64,000 nucleotides of DNA from Bisporella sp. PMI_857 (taxonomy: Eukaryota; Ascomycota; Leotiomycetes; Helotiales; Helotiaceae). Location: positions 279,509-343,508 of the forward strand of contig JAJSPD010000052.1 of assembly GCA_021307315.1 (NCBI GenBank). Direction: 5' to 3'. Positions 22,523 to 33,120 of the stretch are shown one piece after another. How positions within the stretch are numbered: position 1 is the first letter of the stretch; every line of letters starts with the position of its first letter. The notes beneath the pieces were generated by a model that had not been told where the DNA came from, did no database searches, and saw only the letters and a list, made by a program, of their open reading frames with translations. The translations under genes and the position numbers were made by a program.

Positions 22523-23356
22523 ATGCATCCTATCATTAAAATATCTTTCCTGGCTCTGTTCACCACAACCATGGCAGAAATTCCCAACAAGGGCGGGCAT
22601 AGAGTAATCTGGTCCGACGATTTTAACGGACCTAGTGGAAAGGTTGACACAAGTCAATGGAACTACGAAACGCAACCCGGGGGAAATAGCAACAATGAAA
22701 TTCAAGTATACCAGGAGTCGGCACAGTACGCTGGTCAAAATGGCGAAGGCTCTCTCTATATATCAGTGCGAAAATCGATGGCCGGGAATTGGTTTTCCGC
22801 CCGCATCGCCACTTGGCCAACATTTACTTGCGCCAAGGGCCACAAAATGACGATCGAAGCCGAGATCAAGCTTGGTGATGCTCCTGCAGATAGACAGCAA
22901 GGTATATGGCCTGCCTTCTGGGCCCTCGGTAGCGCCATTTATAAGGGGACGCCTTGGCCAGGCTGCGGCGAATGGGACATTATGGAGGTTAAGAATGGAG
23001 AGGATCGTAGCCTTGCAAGCCTTCATTATGGGGCTGATAAAGGCAGCAAGGACGGGATCACCTTCGATCGCTCACAGTTCCATAAATGGTCCATTGAGAT
23101 TGATCGCACATCAGATAACTGGCAAGAACAGGCAATCAACTGGTATCTGGACGGAAACAGGTACCAAACTGTTACTGGGTCAGATGTTGGAAATTTTGAC
23201 AGCTGGGTTACCCTTGCGCACTCACCCTATTACGTCCTCTTGAATATTGCTGTTGGGGGTGATTATCCTGGTATGCCAAATGATAACACAAAATCCGGAG
23301 GGGACGTTGGGATGTTGGTGAATTATGTTGCTGTTTATGGGACTGATGGTGCCTAA
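22523..23356 (+). CDS. Secreted GH16 family beta-glucanase
   Basis: A single exon of 277 aa. The start is MHPIIKISFLALFTTTMA, a short signal peptide. The mature protein has the GH16 beta-jelly-roll order: VIWSDDFNGPSGKVDTSQWN, GGNSNNEIQVY, the substrate strand GIWPAFWALG, and the catalytic motif GEWDIMEV with the expected E-x-D-x-x-E residues (E150, D152, E155). Later come LASLHYG, INWYLDGNRY and YVLLNIAVGGDYPG. This is the laminarinase-like (endo-1,3(4)-beta-glucanase) subgroup, acting on cell-wall or plant beta-glucans outside the cell. The absence of introns and of a GPI-type tail fits a soluble enzyme. All catalytic residues are intact. Confidence 0.9.
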   Translation: MHPIIKISFLALFTTTMAEIPNKGGHRVIWSDDFNGPSGKVDTSQWNYETQPGGNSNNEIQVYQESAQYAGQNGEGSLYISVRKSMAGNWFSARIATWPTFTCAKGHKMTIEAEIKLGDAPADRQQGIWPAFWALGSAIYKGTPWPGCGEWDIMEVKNGEDRSLASLHYGADKGSKDGITFDRSQFHKWSIEIDRTSDNWQEQAINWYLDGNRYQTVTGSDVGNFDSWVTLAHSPYYVLLNIAVGGDYPGMPNDNTKSGGDVGMLVNYVAVYGTDGA

Positions 23357-24282
23357 ATTTGAGAAGATGGGTCGTCAAAGATTGTTTTTCCAGAGTGCCT
23401 GATATTTATGTTTTTATGGATGCATATACAGCGGGAGTCCTTCCTTAATACCCTTTCCCTTTACTTAGCTTTAGATACTCTTATATTACCACCGTTGACC
23501 TCTGTATCTGTTGATAGACAGCGCGTGACGTGGGAAAAATCACAGCTTCCTGGCCGCTGAAAGCCACCACATTCTCATTGGTTCAACACCTAAGGCTCTG
23601 AAAACTTGGGTGCTTTAGGGACTCTCACACGTAAGTACTTCTTGAGCAGCTACCCAGCACATACCTTGTGGCACTGGTTATCCCAGTACAGCTGGGTGTC
23701 ATAGCGTATGCTGCTCGATGTTTAATAGGCGACTAGTTTATTACGCCAGCATATATTGGCTAGTATAGTGTCGCTAGCCATCTACAACTATTTTTGGAAC
23801 ATAATAACCGCTAGTGGTAAAAGAGCCAGTCAAGACGGACGTACTACTACCTTTTAACCTGTAAACCGGTAGTAGTGGGAACCAAATCAGGCTAGCTAAT
23901 TACTCCAAATATTTAGGATGTTTGTTTCGTGATGTATATAAGCCTCTGATTTTGTACTCTTTTAGATAGAACAAGAAGAAACAATTTATTAGTGCAGCAA
24001 TTGTATACACAGCCTTATATTTATGATTCAGCGAGTCTTTCCAACGGCTCAACAACATTTCCCATAAACCGCCGAAGCGTAATATTCCCGTTGGGCTGTT
24101 GTGTTACTACCTCGCCCGACTTGTATAAACCTGGATCATATACATAGTAGTGCTACATCTCTGTGTGTTGCACCCATTTGTGCACCAAGTTTAGTTTGAC
24201 AAATTTTTATCAACACTAGTTGTATTTGGGCTATCCCTTTATTCTGGTACTTTGCGACCTCTAGTATATTTTCAAGCAATCG
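23357..24282. other. Intergenic, nothing recognised
   Basis: Flank between the GH16 gene and a decayed gene. AT-rich, no supported feature. Confidence 0.5.
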
Positions 24283-25500
24283 CTAAAGCCTAATCCTAAT
24301 AAGGATAATCCCTAAGCTGTAGTAGTCAGATTCACGACAATACTGTGTTGTAATGCTGTAGCTGGGATGTTGGTCATCTTGAAGGTTATCTTCTGTGATA
24401 GGTCCATCTATTTGCCAGAGATCTCCATCCAGTCTACTCATGTGTAGTCCTACTACATATGGCAGTTGTATGTCGCTGTTTCCAATATATTTAATAAACT
24501 TTCCAGCATCCGGTGACTGAAATAACATAGTGTTGTGCAAGTTGAAATTCTTGTGTAGCCACCTGATAGTGTGAAACTCTTTTAGAAAATTTACTAGGGA
24601 AAATGCTAGCTTGAACTTGTTGCTGAGAAGCGGGTAGTGTTTTGAACTCTCCTGTCTTCTCTTAAGGCACCGGAGGAGCGTAATCGGGTCGGATAAACCT
24701 TCTGGGTAATAAAAGGCAAACCTGTGTCCAAACTAGTCGCTGATATTCTGAAATGCCCCAATACAATGCAAAGATCCTAAGACTATTTGGTTTAGGGTGT
24801 ACACTTAAACTTTTCACTTTCAAGTCTACAACAATGTTGTGGATGCCTCTGCTCCGGATTCATATTTCTGGATGTGGTGTGAATCGTATCCGCTCCACCA
24901 GAACTGTTATATGACCGTAGTACTGACCGAGCTGACCACGGTACTGGCCTAGTTCGTGTCCATTTTAGGTGGTTGTGATTTATATCGCTTATCTCGATCT
25001 TACATGCTTCTGTAACTCTTTCAAGGCTATCCAGCCGCAGCATATTAAGTCGAAACTTCCTTATCAAAGCCATAGCACCTGCAATATTGTAAACAGTATA
25101 TTTTTGCTTGCACTTGTGATGAAAGTCACTTAAAGTATTCTTATCATCGGTACTTAAGGTGGTCTGATGCCAATAATCTCGAGCTCGCTCATGTATGCTG
25201 GCTGGCAGCAGGTCCCATTGGCTCTCAATAAGTTGATCGATTCGGGCTTCGCAGCCGGGTCGGGTGTCCAAATAATTTATGGTTAGAGAGTTGTTGGCTC
25301 CATTCTTAAGCTCATGAAAACAAACAACCGTAACTGCCATAGAACCGTTATAGAGCTTGCCCAGGAGTGCTAAAAGGTCAGCTTGTGGATCGCTTTTCTC
25401 CAGCCCCAGGTGCATGGCTCCACATACAAAACTGTTCCTGCAGAAACCAGAAATCATTGGCAATCTATCCATTGCAAACGCTAAAAGGAGGATATACTCG
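24283..25500 (-). pseudogene. Decayed kinase-like gene of the fungal HeLo/incompatibility type
   Basis: The C-terminal part reads FAFYYPEGLSDPITLLRC, then FKLAFSLVNFLKEFHTIRWL, HKNFNLHNTMLF, YVVGLHMSR and YSLGIILIRIRL. This is the order of the degenerate protein-kinase-like domain found at the C-terminus of fungal HeLo-type (prion-inhibition and propagation) proteins, in which the canonical catalytic residues are often absent. Upstream an in-frame TAG falls right after FQNISD (near 24735), and the frame shifts near 24.8 kb. Further upstream, 25472-24792 is a 226-codon frame with helix-rich sequence (LESQWDLLPASIHERARDYW-like) that could be the N-terminal part. The first exon and a methionine are not identifiable. 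With a stop and a frame change I call it a pseudogene. An intron could rescue one but not easily both. Confidence 0.55.
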
Positions 25501-26230
25501 TCCTGCTCTTACAGAAAATTGGCCCTTTATTGTGAGAGAATGAGCTTGCATGTTTAAAAATAAAAGCTTTTCGCAAAGGCTGGCAGTCTTAGGTCGACTA
25601 TTTGGGTCTCCTGTCAAAACCGAGAGTCCAAGACACACAACTTAACAATTGACAAATCAAATTCCCACTTGATTTATCATGAGGCAGTGCTTCTAGCCAC
25701 TTGTTAACCTTGTCCTTTATTTGTCCTGCTTTGTCCTTCCGCTTAGTAGAATCTACTTTTACTCCAGGCAGACTGTGTTAGTTGTTTATTACTGGAGTTA
25801 AACACTTGCAACAGGTTATAAAAAACCCGCAAAAAGAAAAAGACATCACAAAATGCAAAACAATTTTTTATTATTAAAATTGTGTATCAATAACTATATT
25901 TCGAAGCTTTATTCTTGGCTAATAGAAAAGCCTAAGTTTGTCCAGTGCGGCATAAGCGTTATAGCATTTATATAACTTTAAGTGACTGTTGAAGCAGGTG
26001 CTGATCCGGTTGAAAAAAAATGACATTCATGAATCGTGACGGTTAGCCAACTCTGGCTACAATTGTATCCGCAAATGCAATGCTATGCGAATCTAGTCTA
26101 TTCCTCCATGTGCTAGTGCATACCCGGTTCCCAATTTCCGCCTCCAACGCCACCATCTCATTTGTCTCGTGAATCCATAACCATCAGTCTCGATAACCCT
26201 TTCCCAATACTTGGATGACCAGCCCAACTC
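25501..26230. other. AT-rich intergenic, nothing recognised
   Basis: Promoter side of the decayed gene and 3' flank of the CoA-binding protein gene. No supported feature. Confidence 0.5.
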
Positions 26231-26793
26231 TCACAGCTTCAAACCCGCCCCCCTAGCAGCACTGACTCCATCGACGAGCACACACCATCCTTCTCCACCC
26301 CGTCCCCCATCTCCCCCCACCGCAGCAGGGAAATCCTTCAGCGCCTGCGCCAAAATCTCATCGTCAAATGTGCCTGGCTGCAGCCATACCCCCTTTATAC
26401 CCAGCTTCTTGGCTTCTTCCAGCACCTTGACAGTGACCTTTGGGGGCGTGATGATGGACACGCTGGTTTCGGCAGGGTTGGGCAAAGCGGAGAGGGAAGC
26501 AACAGTTGGGTGCGAGCCCGGTGGTGTGGTGGTGGTGATGGTTGGCGAGGAGGGGTTGATGGGTGTGGCAGGAAGAGAGTGTGCGGTGTACCACTGGAAG
26601 ACTGCAGTATGTTGTTAGCTTATGTAAAAGCAACTGAATCAATCCGATAGTACAGAGAAGTGAAAGAAAGGATGCAGAATAAGAGGGAGAGATACTTACT
26701 CTTGTGGCCAAACTTGGCGGGGTCGTTGGAAGCGCCGACGACTGCGAAGTGAGGGGCAGAGAAGAAAGCACGAGCCGCTGCTTCAGTGGCCAT
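26231..26793 (-). CDS. CoA-binding domain (YccU-like Rossmann) protein
   Basis: Exons 26793-26700 and 26601-26231, with one 98-nt GT-AG intron, give 154 aa. The fold begins with FFSAPHFAVVGASNDPAKFG, the nucleotide/CoA-binding loop of succinyl-CoA-synthetase-alpha-like proteins. It continues over the splice into IFQWYTAHSLPATPINP and then TVASLSALPNPAETSVSIIT, followed by LGIKGVWLQPGTFDDEILAQ. This matches small stand-alone CoA-binding proteins such as bacterial YccU, whose biological role is not well defined. Start MATEAAARAFFSAP fits other fungal members. The gene is compact and intact. Confidence 0.85.
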
Positions 26794-27324
26794 ACCTGCG
26801 ATTATACGTGTATGTATATGTAGGGGAAGATGCGGTATAATCTATGTGGTAGAGCCTGTCTCGAGAGAAAGGAGTCGTCGTGGTTTGCGGAAAAGGGACG
26901 AAAGGAAGTTAAGGGTTAAATTACGATGCGATGTGGTGGGATGCGTCGGTGTGCTTTCGCGACTCAATGACGAAATCCGAGGAACATGCGAAGCCCGCCG
27001 CGACATGCGACACCGGAGAAAACAGCGTTGGACGGTGACGGTCACTGAACTTGTCCCTGCATGTAAAGGTTGAATTGTTTCATCAATTGATTACTGGGGC
27101 CAGGATATAAGAAGAGATTGATTCCTTCTACTGCCCCAGAAATTACTTGTCCGTAGAACAGCTGCTCTTGCTATCCCAGACTTCTATTCTTTCCACTAAC
27201 TCCAACGGACTGATCAACAAACAGCACAGCACAGCACAGCATAGCATAGCAGACTACGCTCGAATTGCTTTCTCATCTTGTGAATTGAAATCACCAAACC
27301 TCTACCGCTGTCCTTTCTGAAGCA
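26794..27324. promoter_or_regulatory. Divergent promoter region
   Basis: Between the CoA-binding gene (minus) and the methyltransferase gene (plus). A short CAGCA/TAGCA tandem run lies near 27222-27250 just upstream of the methyltransferase start. No gene is seen. Confidence 0.4.
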
Positions 27325-28246
27325 ATGGCGACCTTCGCGTACGCTCGTGCCCAGCGATACTGAGTTCACATGCTAACAACTTGGTGTTGGTAGCAAAGCA
27401 ACCTTCAACGCCTCCTCTTATGCCGCATTCCGCCCTTCCTACCCACCAAAGCTCTTCAACACCGTCTTAGCATATCATCACGGCCCCAAAAAGGCACTCC
27501 TCGACCTAGGATGCGGTCATGGGCTGATCTCGCGAGCTCTTGCACCATCCTTCAATTCCATCCTTGCGACTGACCCTTCCTCTGGCATGATCTCCCAAGC
27601 ATCCGCCTCCTCGGCTTCGTTTCCAAACATCACCTTCAAGACTGGATCTGCTGAAGACTTGTCAGACATAAAAGATGGGACATTGGATATGGTGGTGGCT
27701 GGGCAGGCAGCGCATTGGTTCAACTTCTCCAAAGTCTGGCCGGAGATCGCACGGAAGGTACGGAGGGGAGGCACAGTCGCTTTCTGGGGATACAAGGATA
27801 ATTACTTTGTGGACTATCCTTCCGCCACTGTTGTTCTAGACCATTATTGCTACGGGGACAGGACAATGGGCCCATATTGGGAACAGCCTGGGAGAGAGAT
27901 CCTGCGGAATTTATACCGAGCAATTGTGCCTCCGGCGGAAGATTGGGAGGATGTCAAAAGGGTGGAGTACCAGCCGAAAACGGACGGGCCGCAGAGCGGA
28001 GAGGGAGAGGTATTGATGCACAGCAGGATGAAGCTGGGAGAGATGGAGGGGTATGGGAGGACGTTTAGCGCGTATCATAATTGGAAAGCTGCAAAGGAGA
28101 ATGAGGGGAAGCCGGATATTGTGGATGAGATGTTTGGGAGGATGCTGGAGGAGGAGGAAAGCTGGGGGAAACGTGGGGAGAGGTGGAGAGAGCTTGAGGT
28201 AGAGAATGAATGGGGAAGCATCATCTTGACAGCAAGGAGAAAGTAA
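27325..28246 (+). CDS. SAM-dependent methyltransferase, TMT1/CRG1-like
   Basis: Exon 1 is only 14 nt (27325-27338, MATFA). After a 55-nt GT-AG intron, exon 2 runs 27394-28246, giving 288 aa. The start FNASSYAAFRPSYPPKLFN and the stretch VVAGQAAHWFNFSKVWPEI are typical of the yeast Tmt1/Crg1 group. SAM motif I is LLDLGCGHGLISRAL, followed by ILATDPSSGMI. Yeast Tmt1 methylates trans-aconitate and related acids. Crg1 methylates the drug cantharidin. Which small molecule is used here cannot be read from the sequence. The tricarboxylate-themed block 8 kb to the left makes aconitate worth testing, though that link is inference. Confidence 0.85.
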
Positions 28247-29349
28247 AAGTTTTCACCTGTTGAAAGTAATTGAATTATGATAGCGGGATTTATCCTGCAC
28301 AAGCAGTCTCCGTGTTTGAATACGGTTTAATGTTGCATGGGGCTCATACTCTGCGCTGATTAAAGACGTGCGAATGCCCCCATGGTAAGTATCAATTTGA
28401 ACACTTGGGCTTCTTGTCTATGATAAATCTTGCCACAAACACTCCTGTCCAAGTTATGGTGCCGGATTATGGGGAACACGGAGCAAAAAGGAGTGTATTG
28501 TCATGGAATAGTGGACAGAGAACGCGACATTTCCTCCATGAATAACGATCAAGATATCACAGCTGGATTGGAAACGGTCATGGGCAATCCTCCACAGTCC
28601 GTATATTGAGAAGTTAATAGCATCATTCCATCTGAACGTAGCCCTATAGTAATCTAGCCAAGACAAGTAAACAAACGCGTAAATAAACCCCTATCAAAAT
28701 CTCACAGCGGCTGGTTGCCCTGCCCACCACCACAACACATCTCCCCCCACAAAAATATACACAGCAGCTCAACCCTTCACCGTTACTTCACCAAGACTGT
28801 TTCACTTGTCCAATTCTACATTATCCTGTTACCTGCCACCTCTATACACCTACTCCCTCTTGAATCATCATCATCATCATCAAAAATAAAGAATCATGGT
28901 AAGTTAGCTTTCCCATTTACAGGATATCTCTTCCCCCAAAAGGTCGAACATGCAGGCGCGAGGCCCGAATGGCGAGGGGTGGCCGTAAAAAAAAAAAAGG
29001 GAACCCGGCCAAAGAGAGTTTCTCGACGAAAAAGGTGCGGCGGGCATATGATCTATGATTGTTGATTTGCAGGCACGAACCGGGCTGCTGCTGGTCGAAA
29101 CAGCTCTTACTGATGTTGCGCTACAACACACGTAAAAAGTATTGACAATACTCCCTACACCACCCATGAGCTTATGATAAGCAAACAATTCATACTGCAT
29201 TCTTGGATAGCATCTGATCCCGCTTTGCACATTTTACGCCAACGATCACGATACAATTATTGCAGCCGCCCGCCCGCCCGAGCTTTCTTTGCGGTACCTT
29301 CTTTGAGCAGCAGAAATTTTGATATTTGAGGCATCATTTAAGGAAAATA
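28247..29349. other. Intergenic; possible 5' leader intron of the light-chain gene
   Basis: Pyrimidine-rich stretch, then CATCAT repeats and an ATG at 28896 followed directly by GTAAGT. That could be a leader intron or a one-codon first exon, but no acceptor gave an open frame from that ATG. A run of 12 A's lies near 28987. No other gene seen. Confidence 0.4.
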
Positions 29350-29985
29350 ATGGCATCTTCTAACAATTACGACGCGCAGGCAAGCACCAACTACAAGGAA
29401 GCATTCGCTCTCTTTGATAAGCGCGGAAGCGGACGTGTGGCCCTTGAGTCGCTAGGTGATCTCCTGCGAGCATGCGGACAGAACCCAACCTTGGCTGAGA
29501 TCCGTGATTTGGAAAAGGGTGTCGGTGGTGACTGTACGTATTCCCTCCTCTTCCGCCCCAGATCACTACAGTGGGGAGCGGAAATAATTGCACGAATCTA
29601 ACACGCTACCTAGTTGACTTCGAGACCTTTTCCAAGATCCTCAACCGCCCCGGCGGCTTTCGCGATCCGGGCGAGCCAGAAGAATACTGCCGGGGATTCC
29701 AGGTTTTCGATAAGGATATGACGGGCTTCATTGGCGTTGGACAGCTGCGATATATCTTGACGAATTTAGGGGAGAAGATGAGTGATGAGGAAGTGGATGA
29801 GTTATTGAAGGCGGTGGAGACAGGCAGTAACGGAGAGGTGAACTATACTGGTATGTCTTTCTATTATTCCTAGAGCTGTTGCCTGGCAAGAGATGCAAGT
29901 GGGCCGTCAATGAAGTGGAAGAAGGAAAGGATGAAACAAGCTGACAAGTCTTTTAGATCTCGTCCGTACAATCCTTGCGAACTAG
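29350..29985 (+). CDS. EF-hand myosin light chain (Cdc4/Mlc1 type)
   Basis: Exons 29350-29533, 29614-29850 and 29957-29985, with GT-AG introns of 80 and 106 nt, give 149 aa. It is a calmodulin-like four-lobed protein: NYKEAFALFDKRGSGRVALE, then LGDLLRACGQNPTLAEI, FDFETFSKILNRPGGF, CRGFQVFDKDMTGFIGVG and LRYILTNLGEKMSDEEV, ending NYTDLVRTILAN. Only one loop (DKDMTGFIG) is close to a calcium-binding EF hand. The others lack ligands, as in essential light chains. Fungal Cdc4/Mlc1 bind myosin IQ motifs at the cytokinetic ring. The final exon is only 29 nt. Confidence 0.88.
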
Positions 29986-30856
29986 ACTCCCATTCCTACG
30001 CTTTCACGATACGGCTACGGAAAGGGAGGAACTAAGGGCATACATGTAGCAATACAATCGCATTATCCACGGCATGGATAGGGAAGCTGGGGTGGTGTTC
30101 ATATGATATAAGGGGCGGGCTGGGGCGTTATTTTGTGTATTTTTGCCTAGCATGCTGTTCGATCAGACCATGAGGATGAGAGAAGCCCCCAACTGGGAAT
30201 TATAGCAGACCTGCTTCGTAGCATAGTGCTAAGACTACGAATTGCTTCCTCAAATATTTCTGAGTGATACTTTTGCCGGTGCTCTAGGAAATGAATCATG
30301 ATGCAACGTGAGAAGCGACTGGCTAGCGATGCTACTTTTCCCCTTCCCCTCTCTGTTATGCTTCTGTTTTATAGCCGCATGCTGGTAGATGCGCTTCCTT
30401 TTCGGTGACCACTTTCGGAATTTGGGGCCTCGCATGCTCTGCTTCGATGCTACGTCAATCCAGTCCTCTGTACTGAAAAAATCAGCGGGTGGTTAGAGCA
30501 TTGAGGAATCATGATTTATCCCAAGTTCAGCACCAGATCACTGGCTTATTTTGGCGAGTGTCGCATCATCATGATTTGGCGAGTGTCGCATCATCATGAT
30601 TTGGCGAGTGTCGCATCATCATGATTTGGTGAGGCGTAGGCAGACTGGACGATAATGAAGCAGTTCTCGATTCTGAATGGAGTTTCCATCATCCCTGATC
30701 TTGACTATTAGGCTACTATGGAATTTGGCACAAAGTCTTTATGACAGCTTGATATCTATTTATTCTGAGCTCCCTGCGGTTTTCTTTTTTAGCTGATTCT
30801 CCGGTAAAATCAACCTCACGAAGAGCAGAAAGCGAGTAGAGTTAATTCTGAGCTCA
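29986..30856. other. Intergenic with a short tandem repeat
   Basis: 3' flank of the light-chain gene and left flank of the transposon. Apart from the 25-bp tandem repeat, nothing was recognised. Confidence 0.5.
30551..30628. repeat. 25-bp unit repeated three times
   Basis: Three perfect head-to-tail copies of a 25-bp unit containing GGCGAGTGTCGCATCATC, each ending ATGAT, followed by a partial copy. The unit contains an ATCATGAT palindrome. Confidence 0.95.
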
Positions 30857-30980
30857 TACGAAGGTCACGGCAAAAAGTTATCAGAACGCCAAGACATTGC
30901 GACAGGGGTGATATGAGGGGTCAAAGCTACGATCTGTACAATAGTTTTTACAAATTATCTACTCTAATTAAGCATTTACA

Positions 30981-31454
30981 ATGGCAGAAGCTACTGTTTC
31001 TACTCGACAGTCGCGTCACGATGTTGGTACTCGTTTGCAAGCTCTCTGTCTACTCGAAAACCAGGTTCCTGTGCCGCAAATCAAGGAAGTTACCGGTATT
31101 GCAGTCTTTCAGATATATGCTATTCGCAAAACAGCATACAGTCGTAAATACAATCCTACAGTCAGTAGAAAGCTTTTTCTTGCGTATGTCGAAAACGCTC
31201 CACGATCTGGACGACTTTTTAAAGTTACAGAAAAAATTAAGCAACAAGTTGTAAAAGTACTTACTAAAAACTCAACAACTCGGCAAATAACAACTCAAGC
31301 TATTGCTAACAAAATCAATAGCATAGCAGCAGCTGGCTTTAAGATTTCTGCACGTACAGTTTGGAATATTCTTTATTTTTTAGGCTATTTTCTTTACAAA
31401 CCGACTTACAAACCTAGACTTACAAACGAAGCAAAAGCTGTACGATTACAATAG
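30981..31454 (+). pseudogene. N-terminal part of the Tc1/mariner transposase
   Basis: 157 codons from ATG to a premature TAG. It starts MAEATVSTRQSRHDVGTRLQ and contains helix-turn-helix DNA-binding segments (LCLLENQVPVPQIKEVTGI and QITTQAIANKINSIAAAG), a basic linker APRSGRLFKVTEKIKQQVVK, and SARTVWNILYFLGYF. The DDE catalytic part continues in frame after the stop (KDYKDRTFENWKNVIWSNKT) but is broken repeatedly. The gene cannot make a full transposase. Confidence 0.8.
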
Positions 31455-31807
31455 TGTAAAGATTATAAAGATCGGACTTTTGAAAACTGGAAAAATGTGA
31501 TTTGGTCGAATAAAACATTAGTTACAATAGGAAAGCAAAAAGGTCGAATAAGAGTTTGGAGATTAGTTTCTGAAGCGTACGACAAACACTGTATTCGACG
31601 ACAGTAAAAAAGATTTAAGCAGTTTATGTTTTAAGGAAGCTTTTCGTACGATAAAAAAGGCCTATGCTATATTTGGGAAAATAAAACACTAAAAAAAAGG
31701 AAAGAAGCTAATAAATAGCTTGCAGAACAAAATAAGATTTTAGAGCTTATTTGCAAGCCGAATGAGAGCTTGAAACAGCTATGCGTAAAGTACGAATCAC
31801 TCGACGA

Positions 31808-31980
31808 TGTCACGGCACGCGCTGTGGATCTACAGATACAGAGGGCAACGGTGGTGCAATACGAGAATCTATAGCTAAGGAAGGAAAAGGAGCTCGAGGA
31901 GAGCAGGCTATATATACACGAGGCGCTCTGAGAGCTCGCCTAATATAGGTCACGTGTGCTTGGGAGCACGGGACGTGACA
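31808..31980. mobile_element. 173-bp insertion with TG...CA ends and 5-bp duplication (solo-LTR-like)
   Basis: Flanked by GACGA on both sides (31803-31807 and 31981-31985). It starts TGTCACGGCACGCG and ends CGGGACGTGACA, a perfect 7-bp inverted terminal repeat TGTCACG. TG/CA ends and a 5-bp duplication are the hallmarks of an LTR, so a solo LTR is the simplest reading. A small TIR element is the alternative. It has a TATATATA stretch near the middle and is visibly less AT-rich than the transposon it interrupts. Confidence 0.7.
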
Positions 31981-32569
31981 GACGATTTCCTGGAAAAAAA
32001 CCAGTTTGGAAGTTTACAAAAAAAACAGGAAAGCTTGAAAAAGACTTAAAAGGAATTAATTGGTATCAATATAAAAAATACGTTCTTGAAAAGAAGCTTT
32101 TACTATTTGCAAAAGAGTGTGCAAAAGATCGTCCGAATACTATTGTACAAAAAGATAATGCTGCTTTTCACGCACATCACTATCAACAAAAAGTATATAA
32201 TATATAGAAAGTTCAAAAAATGATCTAGCTAGCTAATTCTCCAGACTTATTTGCTGCTAAACTTTCTTGGATTTAGATGAAAAGAGAAACAACAAAGCAC
32301 GGAGCTGCAATATCAGTAAAGCAGTTAAAGGAAGATTGGATCAATTGTTAAGAGGAATTACTACAAAAAAAGCTTCAGAAATGGATTGAGAGAATACCTG
32401 AACATATCCATGAAGTAATTAAGCTTAAAGGAGGGAATGAATACAAAGAATCAGTCGGCGGAAAGAGGAAGAATGCAAATCGAGTACATTAAACCCTTGA
32501 TATCGAATTTGGCCAAGACTATACCCCTGTTATGTGGCGTTCTGATAACTTTTTGCCGTGACCTTCGTA

Positions 32570-33120
32570 GCGAGACGCACAAAACAAGTTTCATGAATGA
32601 GCGACTAAATCTCTTTGATTGGTTGATGCTTGCTGGCGGTTGTTGCTGTGGCTATGCCTACCGCCATGTATGAGTGAACGAACCCCCCTGTGTGGATCAT
32701 CCAACTTCCAACCTCCCCAATGACGTAGCAGAAACGCCATCACCGCCAACACTCCCTTTACCGCTGCCAAAAAGATTGGATGACATCTCTCCATCCCATA
32801 TATCCAGATTAAGATCATGGATCTCGTTCCAGTACGAGCCCTTTGAGTGGGTACGACAACACGAATCCAGGGACGATGGACCATGTCTTTGTCCTGGTTT
32901 TTGGCGTGGATGCAAGGTCCGACAAAGGATGATGTCGTCGAAGACTCACCCAATCTTCTCGCTATTTAGTATTCACTGTTTTCCCTCAGATCGATTCACT
33001 CACTTCATTTGAGTGGTGCATAGCTTGTTAAATAATCAACAGAGAGGTAGTCCCTCGCTATCCAGACGGTGCAACAACAACAACTCCCACACATTTTAGC
33101 CCAAATAACCAATATCCAAA
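32570..33120. promoter_or_regulatory. Flank and promoter of the SUR7/PalI-type gene
   Basis: No gene seen. The last 100 bp is rich in CAA/ACA words typical of fungal 5' leaders. Confidence 0.4.

Larger units (their letters stand above)
30857..32569 (+). mobile_element. Tc1/mariner-type DNA transposon, decayed, with nested insertion
   Basis: TA at 30857-30858 and 32568-32569 flanks a 1,709-bp element. Its ends are perfect 33-bp inverted repeats beginning CGAAGGTCACGGCAAAAAGT, followed by a further partly matching ACAGGGGT word on each side. The interior encodes a plus-strand transposase. Its first part is open (30981-31454); the rest survives only as broken frames with many TAG/TAA codons in AT-rich sequence, as expected from RIP. 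Recognisable late fragments are FAKECAKDRPNTIVQKDNAA, a DDE-type segment, and WIERIPEHIHEVIKLKGGNE near the end. A 173-bp younger element interrupts it at 31808. Confidence 0.88.

Noticed and set aside
28896..28904. ATG followed by GTAAGT as first exon of the light-chain gene
   Set aside because: No acceptor upstream of 29350 gives an open frame from this ATG, so 29350 was kept as start.
30551..30628. Triple repeat as a CRISPR array
   Set aside because: The copies are directly adjacent with no spacers, and the genome is fungal.
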